Assembly: GCA_025559845.1 (NCBI GenBank)
Contig: CP048469.1
Span: 2,480,001 to 2,544,000 of the forward strand
DNA: 64,000 nucleotides
Origin: Agrobacterium tumefaciens
GTDB lineage: Bacteria; Pseudomonadota; Alphaproteobacteria; Rhizobiales; Rhizobiaceae
Direction of reading: 5' to 3'
Shown in pieces: positions 1-9,826 of this stretch; the stretch's first letter is position 1, and each line of letters starts with the position of its first letter. The notes beneath the pieces are model-generated. The model searched no databases and had not been told where the DNA came from. It saw only the letters and a list, made by a program, of their open reading frames with translations. Position numbers and translations under genes: made by a program.

Positions 1-3000
1 GAGGACGTGAATGCTCTGGATAGCGCCAAGATCAAGGCGCTGACGTCCTCGCAGATCGCCTCGCTGAGCACCGATAACCTCGCGCTTTTCAGCTCCGAAG
101 ACGTCAACGCAATTTCGGTCAGCGCCGTCAAGGGACTGACCGTCGCCCAGATCGAACTGTTGGGCTCCACGCAGATCAACGGCCTGTCGGCTTCCCAGGT
201 CACAGCGCTTTACACGAGCCAGATCGCCGCTCTGTCGACCTCGCAGATTGAAGCGCTGACGTCGGATCAGATCGCAGGTCTCAGCTCCGGACAGGTCGGC
301 ACGCTCAGCAGCGACGAACTCGCACTGTTCTCGACCGACGAAATTGCCGCCATCAGCGCCAAGGCACTGGCTGGCCTCGCCACAGACGCGCTGGCAAGCC
401 TCAGCACCGACAACGCTGCCGCACTGACCAAGACCCAGATCGCTGGCCTGTCGTCTTCTCAGCTTGGCTCGCTCTCTTCTGAGCAACTGAACACCTTCTC
501 TTCCGACGAGATCCAGGCAATCAGCACCAAGGCGCTTGCCGGCCTCGACGTTACCAAGCTCAGCACCGAAATCATCGCCACCCTGACGAAAACGCAGGTC
601 GCGGCCCTCTCCTCGACCCAGTTTGCCGCTCTCTCCACCGAGCAGATCCAGGCCCTGACCTCGGATCAGGTCGGTGGTCTCAGCGCCGCACAGGTCGGGA
701 CCTTGAGCAGCGATGAACTGGCACTGTTTTCGACCGATGAAGTTGCCGCCATCAGCGCAAAGGCCATTGCTGGTCTTGCTACCGACACGCTGGCGAGCCT
801 CAGCACCGACAACGCTGCCGCACTGACGAAGACGCAGATCGCCGGTCTGTCCTCGTCTCAGCTCGCTTCGCTGTCTTCCGAAAGCCTTGCCGCCTTCTCC
901 ACCGATGAAATCAAGACGATCAGCACCAAAGCGCTTGCTGGCCTCGACGTTACCAAGCTCAGCACCGAGGGCGTTGCTTCTCTGACAAGAACGCAGGTCG
1001 CGGCACTGTCTTCGACGCAGTTTGCAGCCCTCTCGACCGAACAGATCCAGGTTCTGAACTCCGATCAGGTTGCTGGCCTCAGCGCCGCACAGGTTGGCAC
1101 GCTCAGCAGCGACGAGATCGCTCTGTTCGCGACCGATGAAATCGCCGCCATCAGCGCCAAGGCACTGGCTGGTCTCGCCACCGACGCACTGGCAAGCCTC
1201 AGCACTGACAACGCGGCTGCACTGACGAAGACGCAGATCGCCGGCCTGTCTTCGGCTCAGCTTGGCTCGCTCTCTTCTGAACAACTGAGCACCTTCTCAA
1301 CCGACGAAATCCAGGCAATCAGCACCAAGGCGATTGCTGGCCTCGACGTTGCCAAGCTCAGCACCGAGAATGTCGCAACGCTGAGCAAAACTCAGGTCGC
1401 GGCGCTCTCTTCAACCCAGTTTGCAGCCCTCTCGACCGAACAGATCCAGGCCCTGACCTCTGATCAGGTCGGTGGTCTCAGCGCCGCACAGGTCGGGACC
1501 TTGAGCAGCGATGAACTGGCACTGTTCTCGACCGACGAAATTGCTGCCATCAGCGCAAAGGCGATTGCTGGTCTTGCCACCGATACGCTGGCAAGCCTCA
1601 GCACCGACAACGCAGCAGCACTGACGAAGACCCAGATCGCTGGCCTCTCCTCGTCGCAGCTGGGTTCGCTCTCTTCCGAGCAGCTGAACACCTTCTCTAC
1701 CGATGAGATCAAGGCAATCAGCACCAAGGCACTTGCTGGCCTCGACGTTACCAAGCTCAGCACCGAAAACGTTGCAACGCTGAGCAAGACCCAGGTTGCA
1801 GCACTCTCTTCGACGCAGTTCGCTGCTCTCTCCACCGAGCAGATCCAGGCTCTGACATCCGATCAGATTTCTGGTCTCAGCGCCGCACAGGTCGGAACAC
1901 TCAGCAGCGACGAGATTGCCCTATTCTCGACCGATGAAGTTGCCGCCATCAGCGCAAAGGCGATTGCTGGTCTTGCCACCGACACGCTGGCAAGCCTCAG
2001 CACCGATAATGCAACGGCTTTGACCAAGACGCAGATCGCTGGTCTGTCTTCGGCGCAGCTCGGCTCCTTGTCCTCTGAAGGTCTTGCCACTTTCTCGACC
2101 GATGAGATCAAGGCGATCAGCACCAAGGCTCTCGCCGGCCTCGACGTGAGCAAGCTCAGCACCGAGGGTGTCGCCGCTCTGACCAGAACGCAGGTTGCAG
2201 CTCTCTCTTCGACGCAGTTCGCTGCTCTGTCGACCGAACAGCTTCAGGTTCTGAACTCCGATCAGGTGGCCGGTCTCAGCGCCGCACAGGTTGGCACGCT
2301 CAGCAGCGACGAGATCGCACTGTTCTCGACTGACGAGATTGCCGCCATCAGCGCCAAGGCCATTGCCGGTCTTGCCACCGATACGCTGGCAAGCCTCGGT
2401 ACCGATAACGCAACGGCACTGACCAAGGCGCAGATCGCTGGTCTGTCTTCTTCGCAGCTCGCGTCTCTGTCTTCCGAAAGCCTTGCCACCTTCTCGACCG
2501 ACGAGATCAAGGCAATCAGCACGAAGGCTCTCGCGGGTCTTGATGTCACCAAGCTGAGCACCGAGAATGTTGCAACGCTGAGCAAAGCTCAGGTCGCGGC
2601 CCTCTCCTCGACCCAGTTTGCTGCTCTCTCGACCGAGCAGCTCCAGGCCTTGACCTCGGATCAGGTTGCCGGTCTCAGCGCCGCACAGGTCGGCACGCTC
2701 AGCAGCGATGAAATCGCTCTGTTCTCGACCGATGAGATTGCTGCCATCAGCGTCAATGCACTGACGGGCCTCGCAACGGATACGCTGGCAAGCCTCGGCA
2801 CGGAAAGCGCTGCGGCACTGACCAAGGCGCAGATCGCTGGCCTGTCTTCCGCACAGCTTGGTTCGCTCTCTTCCGAGCAGCTGAACACCTTCTCGACAGA
2901 CGAGATCAAGGCGATCGGCACCAAGGCTCTTGCTGGTCTTGATGTCACCAAGCTCAGCACCGAGAATGTTGCAACGCTGAGCAAGACCCAGGTTGCTGCC

Positions 3001-3690
3001 CTCTCTTCGACCCAGTTCGCCGCTCTGTCCACCGAACAGCTCCAGGCATTGACCTCGGATCAGGTTGCCGGTCTCAGCTCCGCGCAGGTTGGAACGCTCA
3101 GCAGCGATGAAATCGCTCTGTTCTCGACCGACGAGATTGCTGCCATCAGCGCCAACGCCATTGCCGGTCTTGCGACCGATACTCTGGCAAGCCTCAGCAC
3201 CGACAATGCCGCAGCACTGACGAAGACCCAGATCGCGGGCCTCTCTTCGGGACAGTTGGGTTCGCTCTCTTCCGAGCAGCTCAGCACCTTCTCCACCGAT
3301 GAGATCAAGGCAATCAGCACCAGAGCACTTGCTGGCCTGGACGTTACCAAGCTGAGCACCGAGAACGTTGCCACGCTGAGCAAAACGCAGGTAGCGGCTC
3401 TGTCTTCGGCACAGTTCGAAGCTCTGTCGACGGAACAGATCCAGGCTCTGACGTCGGATCAGATCGCAGGTCTCAGCGCCGCACAGGTCGGAACCTTGAG
3501 CAGCGACGAACTCTCGCTCTTCTCGACAGACGAGATTACGTCGATCAGCGTCAAGGCAATCTCTGGTCTTGCCAGCGACGCCCTCGGCGGTCTCGACAGC
3601 ACGCACCTCGATGCTCTCTCTTCCCAGCAGTTGCAGGCAATGAACACTGCACAGGTTGAGGCAATCATCAACGCCTACAAGACAGCGTAA
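1..3690 (+). CDS. Ser/Thr-rich tandem-repeat protein, probable surface or secreted protein (5' end outside window)
   Basis: The frame is already open at base 1 (Glu-Asp-Val-Asn, matching an internal repeat segment), so the gene starts upstream of the window and the GTG at base 7 is not a credible start. At least 1229 residues end at TAA. The protein is built of 8-residue units of the form (A/G)-L-S-(S/T)-x-(Q/E)-(I/V/L)-x; sixteen units plus a 5-residue slip (around Gly-Leu-Asp-Val-Thr-Lys) make a 133-residue higher-order repeat present eight times. I saw no Pro, Cys or Trp and very few aromatic residues. The Ser/Thr-x-x-Gln/Glu pattern resembles helix capping boxes, so a helical solenoid is possible. 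Similar low-complexity repeats occur in large proteobacterial surface proteins; function is unknown. The last units diverge and the protein ends in a short tail rich in Gln and Ala. The downstream neighbours are glycosyltransferases. Confidence 0.85.
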   Translation, partial: EDVNALDSAKIKALTSSQIASLSTDNLALFSSEDVNAISVSAVKGLTVAQIELLGSTQINGLSASQVTALYTSQIAALSTSQIEALTSDQIAGLSSGQVGTLSSDELALFSTDEIAAISAKALAGLATDALASLSTDNAAALTKTQIAGLSSSQLGSLSSEQLNTFSSDEIQAISTKALAGLDVTKLSTEIIATLTKTQVAALSSTQFAALSTEQIQALTSDQVGGLSAAQVGTLSSDELALFSTDEVAAISAKAIAGLATDTLASLSTDNAAALTKTQIAGLSSSQLASLSSESLAAFSTDEIKTISTKALAGLDVTKLSTEGVASLTRTQVAALSSTQFAALSTEQIQVLNSDQVAGLSAAQVGTLSSDEIALFATDEIAAISAKALAGLATDALASLSTDNAAALTKTQIAGLSSAQLGSLSSEQLSTFSTDEIQAISTKAIAGLDVAKLSTENVATLSKTQVAALSSTQFAALSTEQIQALTSDQVGGLSAAQVGTLSSDELALFSTDEIAAISAKAIAGLATDTLASLSTDNAAALTKTQIAGLSSSQLGSLSSEQLNTFSTDEIKAISTKALAGLDVTKLSTENVATLSKTQVAALSSTQFAALSTEQIQALTSDQISGLSAAQVGTLSSDEIALFSTDEVAAISAKAIAGLATDTLASLSTDNATALTKTQIAGLSSAQLGSLSSEGLATFSTDEIKAISTKALAGLDVSKLSTEGVAALTRTQVAALSSTQFAALSTEQLQVLNSDQVAGLSAAQVGTLSSDEIALFSTDEIAAISAKAIAGLATDTLASLGTDNATALTKAQIAGLSSSQLASLSSESLATFSTDEIKAISTKALAGLDVTKLSTENVATLSKAQVAALSSTQFAALSTEQLQALTSDQVAGLSAAQVGTLSSDEIALFSTDEIAAISVNALTGLATDTLASLGTESAAALTKAQIAGLSSAQLGSLSSEQLNTFSTDEIKAIGTKALAGLDVTKLSTENVATLSKTQVAALSSTQFAALSTEQLQALTSDQVAGLSSAQVGTLSSDEIALFSTDEIAAISANAIAGLATDTLASLSTDNAAALTKTQIAGLSSGQLGSLSSEQLSTFSTDEIKAISTRALAGLDVTKLSTENVATLSKTQVAALSSAQFEALSTEQIQALTSDQIAGLSAAQVGTLSSDELSLFSTDEITSISVKAISGLASDALGGLDSTHLDALSSQQLQAMNTAQVEAIINAYKTA
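301..3492 (+). repeat. Eight in-frame tandem 399-bp (133-codon) repeats
   Basis: The segment encoding Thr-Leu-Ser-Ser-Asp-Glu recurs at 301, 700, 1099, 1498, 1897, 2296, 2695, 3094 and again at 3493, each exactly 399 bp apart. Eight full copies therefore lie in 301-3492, with diverged partial units on both sides. Copies differ mostly by synonymous or conservative changes and no copy has an indel, so length is under selection or recently homogenised. Each copy has an internal 24-bp (8-codon) periodicity. Confidence 0.95.
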
Positions 3691-3710
3691 GATTAACGCA
3701 ACAAGACAAC

Positions 3711-3739
3711 CTGCGACGCGGCTCATAGCCGCGTCGCAG
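3711..3739 (+). terminator. Perfect 13-bp hairpin after the repeat gene
   Basis: CTGCGACGCGGCT (3711-3723), loop CAT, then its exact reverse complement at 3727-3739. It sits 20 bp after the stop codon. There is no U-run, so it may be a processing or mRNA-stabilising stem rather than an intrinsic terminator. Confidence 0.55.
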
Positions 3740-3791
3740 CGTAGGAGCATTCTGATTACAGAATGTTTCGGAAGGACATTCAGCATCTCTC

Positions 3792-4757
3792 ATGGCGAAG
3801 ATATCCATCATCATTCCGGCCTATAACATGGCCAACCTCATCGGCGAGACACTCGAGAGCGTCCTGCGCAATGAAACCGACATGGATATCGTCGTTGTCG
3901 ACGATGCCTCCACAGATCAGACTTGCGACATCGTCGAGCAATATGCGGCTAGACACGCCAATATCCGGCTGATGCGCAGCGAGACGAACACCGGACCAGG
4001 CGTTGCCCGCAACAGGGCACTGGCGAGCGTAGACAGCGAATATTGCCTGTTTCACGATGCCGACGACCTCTTGATCGAGGGAGCCGTCGATACAGTTCTG
4101 CCCTTGATGGACGAGACGAATATTGATGTTGCGGCATTCAGATACAGTGTGCTGAGAACGGCCGACGGCGGTCCCGGCGAGATGCCCCCCATCGACAAGA
4201 ACATCTGGGATAGCGTTCTTGCAGGGCGCGAGAGCGCAATTATCGATCTCGATTCGGCTGCCCAGTTCCTGGTGACGATCAATTACCCCTGGAACAAAAT
4301 ACTGCGGACCTCATTCATCCGCCGCACGGACTGGCGTTTTTCGACGGCCCGGATCAACGAAGATATCTTGCCGCATTGGGCAGCCTACATGAAGGCTGGA
4401 CGGTTTTTAGCGGTCAACCGCAGCCTCTCGATCCATCGTCTCGTGCCCGGACGCGAACAGCACACGAACACCTTCGACGAGCGCCGTCTGGAAATGTTCT
4501 CTGCGCTCAAGGATGCTGAGAGGCTTTTCGAAGACAACCCGCTCTTCAAGGCAAAATATTATCCGATTTTCATCGTCTTCAAGGCTGGCCTGCTGGAATG
4601 GGCACACAAGCAGCTTCGACACGATCTGCACGGCCTCTACCGGGAATATGTCGCGAAATCGTACCAGTACTTCACGGACGAGGATTTCGACAGGGTTTAT
4701 CGCATTAACCCGTCGATTGCTCTGGCAAGCTACCGAATGAAGCATTCCGGTCGATAA
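3792..4757 (+). CDS. Glycosyltransferase family 2 protein
   Basis: This 321-residue protein begins with the GT-A signature ISIIIPAYNMANLIGETL, followed by VVVDDASTDQT and the metal/nucleotide-binding HDADD near residue 94. It should transfer a sugar from an activated nucleotide sugar, probably on the cytoplasmic face. No membrane helix is evident. It lies 100 bp downstream of the repeat protein and upstream of a SPINDLY-type transferase on the same strand. Acceptor unknown: polysaccharide precursor or protein glycan are both possible. A GGAAGGA stretch lies about 16 bp before the ATG, a rather long spacing, so the start is only moderately supported. Confidence 0.85.
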   Translation: MAKISIIIPAYNMANLIGETLESVLRNETDMDIVVVDDASTDQTCDIVEQYAARHANIRLMRSETNTGPGVARNRALASVDSEYCLFHDADDLLIEGAVDTVLPLMDETNIDVAAFRYSVLRTADGGPGEMPPIDKNIWDSVLAGRESAIIDLDSAAQFLVTINYPWNKILRTSFIRRTDWRFSTARINEDILPHWAAYMKAGRFLAVNRSLSIHRLVPGREQHTNTFDERRLEMFSALKDAERLFEDNPLFKAKYYPIFIVFKAGLLEWAHKQLRHDLHGLYREYVAKSYQYFTDEDFDRVYRINPSIALASYRMKHSGR

Positions 4758-4808
4758 CTCTTCACGCGCACAGATCTCGGCATTGAAGGCCAGTGCCATC
4801 ACCGTTTT

Positions 4809-4838
4809 GGCGGGAGAGGAAATCTCCCTTCTCCCGCC
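4809..4838. terminator. 9-bp stem-loop after the GT2 gene
   Basis: GGCGGGAGA at 4809-4817 pairs perfectly with TCTCCCGCC at 4830-4838 across a 12-nt loop, 50 bp after the GT2 stop. No clear U-run follows; terminator role is tentative. Confidence 0.45.
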
Positions 4839-4984
4839 ACTCACTGGCCATGCGTTTGCGTTGATCGACAAGCAAACACGCCTGCAATACATCCAGCCAC
4901 AGGCAAGTTACCTGCGATAGCTAAAAATAGCCCACGAAAAGGCCGTTTTTACTTTTGACGCTTCGTCGTCTTCCGCAGGATGTC

Positions 4985-7030
4985 ATGACCGCCAACCACG
5001 CTTCTACTTCGAACGATGCCGCCGCTCCCAGCGCAGTTGATCTTGCGCGCAACCAGCGGCTCAGTCTCATGGATTTGCTGAGCGTAACGGAGGCTCTCAG
5101 CAGTGCCGGCCAGAAGGCCGCCGCGGTAGAACTTTATAAGACGTGGGTCGCATTCAACGACAACAATCCTGCAGTCCACCTTGCCTATTTCAACTACGCC
5201 GTTGCACTCAGCCAGCTTGGCGACCGTGCTGGCGCCGTACAGGCGTTTCGTGCCTGCCTGAAGGCCAACCCGCAATTCGCACCGGGCCATATCAACCTTG
5301 GCCGCGTGCTTGAAGACGCAGGCATGATCGGTCAGGCCGTCGAGCAGTGGTGGCAATATGCCGAGACCACGAAGCACCTTGATGCCGAAGCGATCGGGCA
5401 TCGGCACATGACCCTGCAGAATATCGGTCGGGTCCTCGAAGGTGCCGGGAAGTATGGTGAGGCTGAGGCCGCATTGCTGCAGGCGTTCGAACTGCGGCCG
5501 GAATTGCCGGAATCAGGCCAGCACTGGGCATCATTGCGCCAGCGCCAGTGCAAGTGGCCGGTCCTTGCCCCATCGAACCATGTCCCTGCCCGCAAGATGG
5601 TCGACGCGATGTCATCGCTGACGCTAAGCTGTTATGCCGACGATCCGATGTTCCAGCTGGCCAAGGCCTATCGCTACAGCAAAACGGTGATCGGTGCCCG
5701 GCCAGATATCAGCAAGTTTCCGCGCAGATCACCGAAACTGAAGTCTGGGACCGGTCAGCGTCTGCGTGTCGGTTACCTGTCTTCGGATCTTCGCGATCAT
5801 GCAGTTGGTTTTGCGCTTGTCGAGGTCCTGGAACTTCATGACAAAAACAGCATCGAGGTTTTCGCTTATTACTGCGGCAACGTGCGCAACGCCGATAGCA
5901 CACAGGAGCGCATCAAAGCTTCCGTCCATTGCTGGCGGGATATTCATGGCATGGATGATGCCGCAGCCGCATCACAGATCATTTCCGATGAAATCGATAT
6001 CCTGATCGACGTCAACGGCTACACCAAAGACGCCCGCACGAAGATCTTCGCCTATCGTCCTGCACCTGTCATCGTCAGCTTCTGCGGTTATCCCGGATCG
6101 ACGGGAAGCCCGTTCCATCAGTACCTGATTTCTGATGGCTACATGATCCCGCCGGAGAACGACATCTATTATTCCGAGAAGGTCCTGCGCATCGCGTGTG
6201 ACCAGCCACTCGACCGCAAGCGGCCGATCGCCGCCCGGCCAACCCGAGCCGAGGTCGGCCTGCCCGACGATGCATTCGTCTATGCAAGCTTCAACGGCAT
6301 GCAAAAGATCACCGAAAACTGCTTTGCACGCTGGATGGCGATCCTGTCGCAGACGCCCGGCAGCCTGTTGTGGTTGTTGACAGGCGATGAGGACGTCAAT
6401 CAGCGCCTCAGAGATATCGCAGAAAAATGCGGCGTTGCGTCTGACCGGCTGGTATTTGCACCGAAGGTGCCGAACCCGATGCATATAGCCCGTATCGGCG
6501 TCGCGGACCTGTTTCTCGATACCTTCCCTTACGGCGCCCATTCGACGGCGGCGGATGCGATAACATCGGGCCTGCCCGTTCTGACGATGCCCGGCAAGAC
6601 ATTTGCAGCACGCTTCTGCGGCAGCATCGTCACCGCGGCCGGTGTGCCCGAAATGCTCTGCTCTTCGCCTGAGGACTACGTCGCCCGCGCCATCGGCTTC
6701 GAACGCGACCGCAAGAGCCTGCTGGACGTTCGGGAATCGATCGCACGGCAACGAGAGACCAGTGTCCTGCGCGATATCCCGGCTCTCGCGCGCCGTCTGG
6801 AGGAACTGTTCTGGCAAATGCAGGGCGAATGTGAACGCGGCGAAACACCCGTGCCAGATCTCAGCAATCTCGATCTCTATTATGAAGTCGGTGCGGAAGC
6901 CGTTCTCGAGAACATCGAGTTTGAGGACGAGCAGAGCTACCGCAGACGCTATCTGAAAAAATTGAGCCAATGGCACGACTACGCGCCGATCCCATACGAC
7001 AGCCGCCTCTGGCAAAAGCCGGACGCCTGA
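4985..7030 (+). CDS. TPR-containing SPINDLY/GT41-family O-GlcNAc transferase-like protein
   Basis: This 681-residue protein has an N-terminal TPR-like helical region (about residues 15-190, with units such as GDRAGAVQAFRACLKANPQF) and a C-terminal Glyco_transf_41 domain (about 250-620). The catalytic part shows LRVGYLSSDLRDHAVG, the nucleotide-site FNGMQKITENC, and LDTFPYGAHSTAADA followed by LPVLTMPGKTFAAR, all typical of bacterial SPINDLY/OGT homologues. Family members move GlcNAc, glucose or fucose to Ser/Thr/Asn on proteins; some bacterial ones glycosylate adhesins or flagellin. I start it at ATG 4985, which has GCAGGA about 6 bp upstream, rather than the in-frame TTG at 4955. Position next to a Ser/Thr-rich repeat protein suggests, but does not prove, that protein as substrate. 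Confidence 0.85.
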   Translation: MTANHASTSNDAAAPSAVDLARNQRLSLMDLLSVTEALSSAGQKAAAVELYKTWVAFNDNNPAVHLAYFNYAVALSQLGDRAGAVQAFRACLKANPQFAPGHINLGRVLEDAGMIGQAVEQWWQYAETTKHLDAEAIGHRHMTLQNIGRVLEGAGKYGEAEAALLQAFELRPELPESGQHWASLRQRQCKWPVLAPSNHVPARKMVDAMSSLTLSCYADDPMFQLAKAYRYSKTVIGARPDISKFPRRSPKLKSGTGQRLRVGYLSSDLRDHAVGFALVEVLELHDKNSIEVFAYYCGNVRNADSTQERIKASVHCWRDIHGMDDAAAASQIISDEIDILIDVNGYTKDARTKIFAYRPAPVIVSFCGYPGSTGSPFHQYLISDGYMIPPENDIYYSEKVLRIACDQPLDRKRPIAARPTRAEVGLPDDAFVYASFNGMQKITENCFARWMAILSQTPGSLLWLLTGDEDVNQRLRDIAEKCGVASDRLVFAPKVPNPMHIARIGVADLFLDTFPYGAHSTAADAITSGLPVLTMPGKTFAARFCGSIVTAAGVPEMLCSSPEDYVARAIGFERDRKSLLDVRESIARQRETSVLRDIPALARRLEELFWQMQGECERGETPVPDLSNLDLYYEVGAEAVLENIEFEDEQSYRRRYLKKLSQWHDYAPIPYDSRLWQKPDA

Positions 7031-7072
7031 ACCAGAGATCGAACGGACCCGGATTGCGCCAATGACGGTTGA

Positions 7073-8329
<1,257 letters not shown>

Positions 8330-8361
8330 CATATCCTGTTGGCGACGAGCGGATAGTCTCG

Positions 8362-8922
8362 TTAGCGTTCAGGCTCGGCCATAGACGCGTCGATCCACGC
8401 GCGTGTCTGCCCCAGAATCTCGTCTGACAGATCGGGGTCATCGACGGCACGTGCAAGGATGACTGCACCGACCATTGCCGCCCAGCTTCCAATGGCGGCA
8501 CGGCGTGCGTCTGCGGCCTCCATGTGCGGCATTGCCTTGCTGATCCGTTCTATCTGCACGCGCAGGCCGTCCGTCATGGCTTTTTGCGCGGCAGGCGTTT
8601 GATGACGAACATCAGCGACAAGCCCTGCGGTCGGGCATCCCTCGGCTGCATTGTCACGGTGCGCTGGCGCAAGATAAGTATCGACAAATTTTCGAAGGCC
8701 AGCGCCGCCACTCCTCTGCCCTTCCAGAGCGTGGGTGATGGTATGCGCGACGAGATCGTCTTTTGAGCTGAAGTGGCCGTAAAAGCCGCCATGGGTAAAG
8801 CCCGCCGCCTTCATGATTTCGGACACACTCACCGCATCAAATCCCTTTTCGCGAAAAAGGCGGCTGGCGACATCCAGTATCTGACGCCGGTTTTCCACCA
8901 TCTGCTCTCGACTGACCTTCAT
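8362..8922 (-). CDS. TetR/AcrR-family transcriptional regulator
   Basis: This 186-residue protein has an N-terminal TetR helix-turn-helix (VSVSEIMKAAGFTHGGFYGHF) and a helical ligand-binding C-terminal domain. The HTH ending GGFYGHFSSKD is typical of the subfamily that represses a neighbouring oxidoreductase. I choose ATG 8922, which has GGAG nine bases upstream; in-frame ATGs at 8982 and 8946 lie upstream, and the 8982 one overlaps an operator-like palindrome. It is divergent from the SDR gene at 9033 and probably represses both, sensing an electrophile or quinone-like ligand (inference). Confidence 0.88.
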   Translation of the reverse strand: MKVSREQMVENRRQILDVASRLFREKGFDAVSVSEIMKAAGFTHGGFYGHFSSKDDLVAHTITHALEGQRSGGAGLRKFVDTYLAPAHRDNAAEGCPTAGLVADVRHQTPAAQKAMTDGLRVQIERISKAMPHMEAADARRAAIGSWAAMVGAVILARAVDDPDLSDEILGQTRAWIDASMAEPER

Positions 8923-8956
8923 CGCAAGATTCTCCAATCGCCCCATTGACAGTTTC

Positions 8957-8970
8957 ATGATGATCATCAT
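8957..8970. promoter_or_regulatory. Operator-like 14-bp palindrome between tetR and SDR
   Basis: ATGATGATCATCAT is a perfect palindrome in the divergent promoter, close to the TetR start. Such sites are typical TetR-family operators; binding is inferred from position. Confidence 0.5.
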
Positions 8971-8980
8971 ATTTAATTTC

Positions 8981-9002
8981 ATTCATGACAACCATCATGA
9001 AT
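8981..9002. promoter_or_regulatory. Operator-like inverted repeat upstream of SDR
   Basis: ATTCATGA at 8981-8988 and TCATGAAT at 8995-9002 are exact reverse complements separated by 6 bp. With the 8957 palindrome it forms a pair of related TCATGA/ATGATGA sites, a likely TetR operator region. Confidence 0.5.
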
Positions 9003-9032
9003 ATAAGCCTCATCAGGAAAGAGAGCAATCCC

Positions 9033-9821
9033 ATGACGCATGTTCCCACCGTTCTCGTCACCGGCGCATCGACCGGTATTGGTGCTGCCTTCGCGGAACG
9101 TTTCGCCAGGCGCGGGCACAATCTGGTGCTCGTCGCCCGCAACAAAGCACGGATGACGGACCTCGCCGATCGCCTGAAAGCCGAAACCGGCGGCACGGTC
9201 GACATTATCGAAGCGGATCTCGCCAATGCCGTGCAGAGAGCTGTGGTGGAGGATCGGCTCCGCAACGACGCCAACATTGGCATTCTCGTCAATAATGCCG
9301 GATCAAGCCTCGCCGGCAGTTTCGTAGAGCAGACGACTGACGATATCGACCGCCTGGTGGCCCTGAACACAACGGCACTGGTACGTCTCGCACACGCAAT
9401 CGCGCCGCGCCTTGCCAAGTCCGGTGAAGGTGCAATCGTCAACATCGGTTCCGTTGTCGGCCTGGCGCCTGAATTCGGCATGCCGGTCTACGGCGCGACA
9501 AAGGCGTTTGTCCTGCATCTTTCACAGGCACTCGCCCATCAACTCGGCCCGCAAGGCGTCTATGTGCAAGCCGTTCTTCCCGCCGCGACCCGCACAGAAA
9601 TCTGGGACCATGCAGGCGTCGACGTCAACACGATGCAAAACGTGATGGAAGTGAGCGATCTGGTGGATGCGGCCCTGGTTGGTTTCGACCGGCGCGAACC
9701 CGTAACGATCCCACCTCTGCACGATGCAGCCCAATGGAGCACTTTCGAAACCGCGAGGCAGGCAATGATCCCCGGTTATGCGCAATCCCGGCCCGCCGAT
9801 CGCTACCTGGCTGCTGTGTGA
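9033..9821 (+). CDS. Short-chain dehydrogenase/reductase
   Basis: This 262-residue Rossmann enzyme has the NAD(P)-binding VTGASTGIGAAFAERFARRG, the NNAGSS motif and the catalytic Ser (GSVVGL) with Tyr-x-x-x-Lys (VYGATKAFV). The arginine after the glycine-rich loop suggests NADP(H). The preferred start is ATG 9033, preceded by AGGAAAGAG; an in-frame ATG at 8985 lies inside the operator region. It is followed 5 bp later by a quinone-oxidoreductase gene and is divergent from a TetR gene, so the two oxidoreductases probably form a ligand-induced operon. Substrate unknown. Confidence 0.88.
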   Translation: MTHVPTVLVTGASTGIGAAFAERFARRGHNLVLVARNKARMTDLADRLKAETGGTVDIIEADLANAVQRAVVEDRLRNDANIGILVNNAGSSLAGSFVEQTTDDIDRLVALNTTALVRLAHAIAPRLAKSGEGAIVNIGSVVGLAPEFGMPVYGATKAFVLHLSQALAHQLGPQGVYVQAVLPAATRTEIWDHAGVDVNTMQNVMEVSDLVDAALVGFDRREPVTIPPLHDAAQWSTFETARQAMIPGYAQSRPADRYLAAV

Positions 9822-9826
9822 CCGTC

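Noticed and set aside
1921..3786. Long open frames on the minus strand across the repeat gene (the largest about 621 codons)
   Set aside because: They follow from the 399-bp (divisible by 3) tandem repeats of the real plus-strand gene. The translation is Arg/Cys-rich and unlike a protein, and no ribosome site is seen.
5972..7015. 347-codon minus-strand frame inside the SPINDLY-like gene
   Set aside because: Shadow of the real gene; composition is Arg/Val-rich and no family motif is present.
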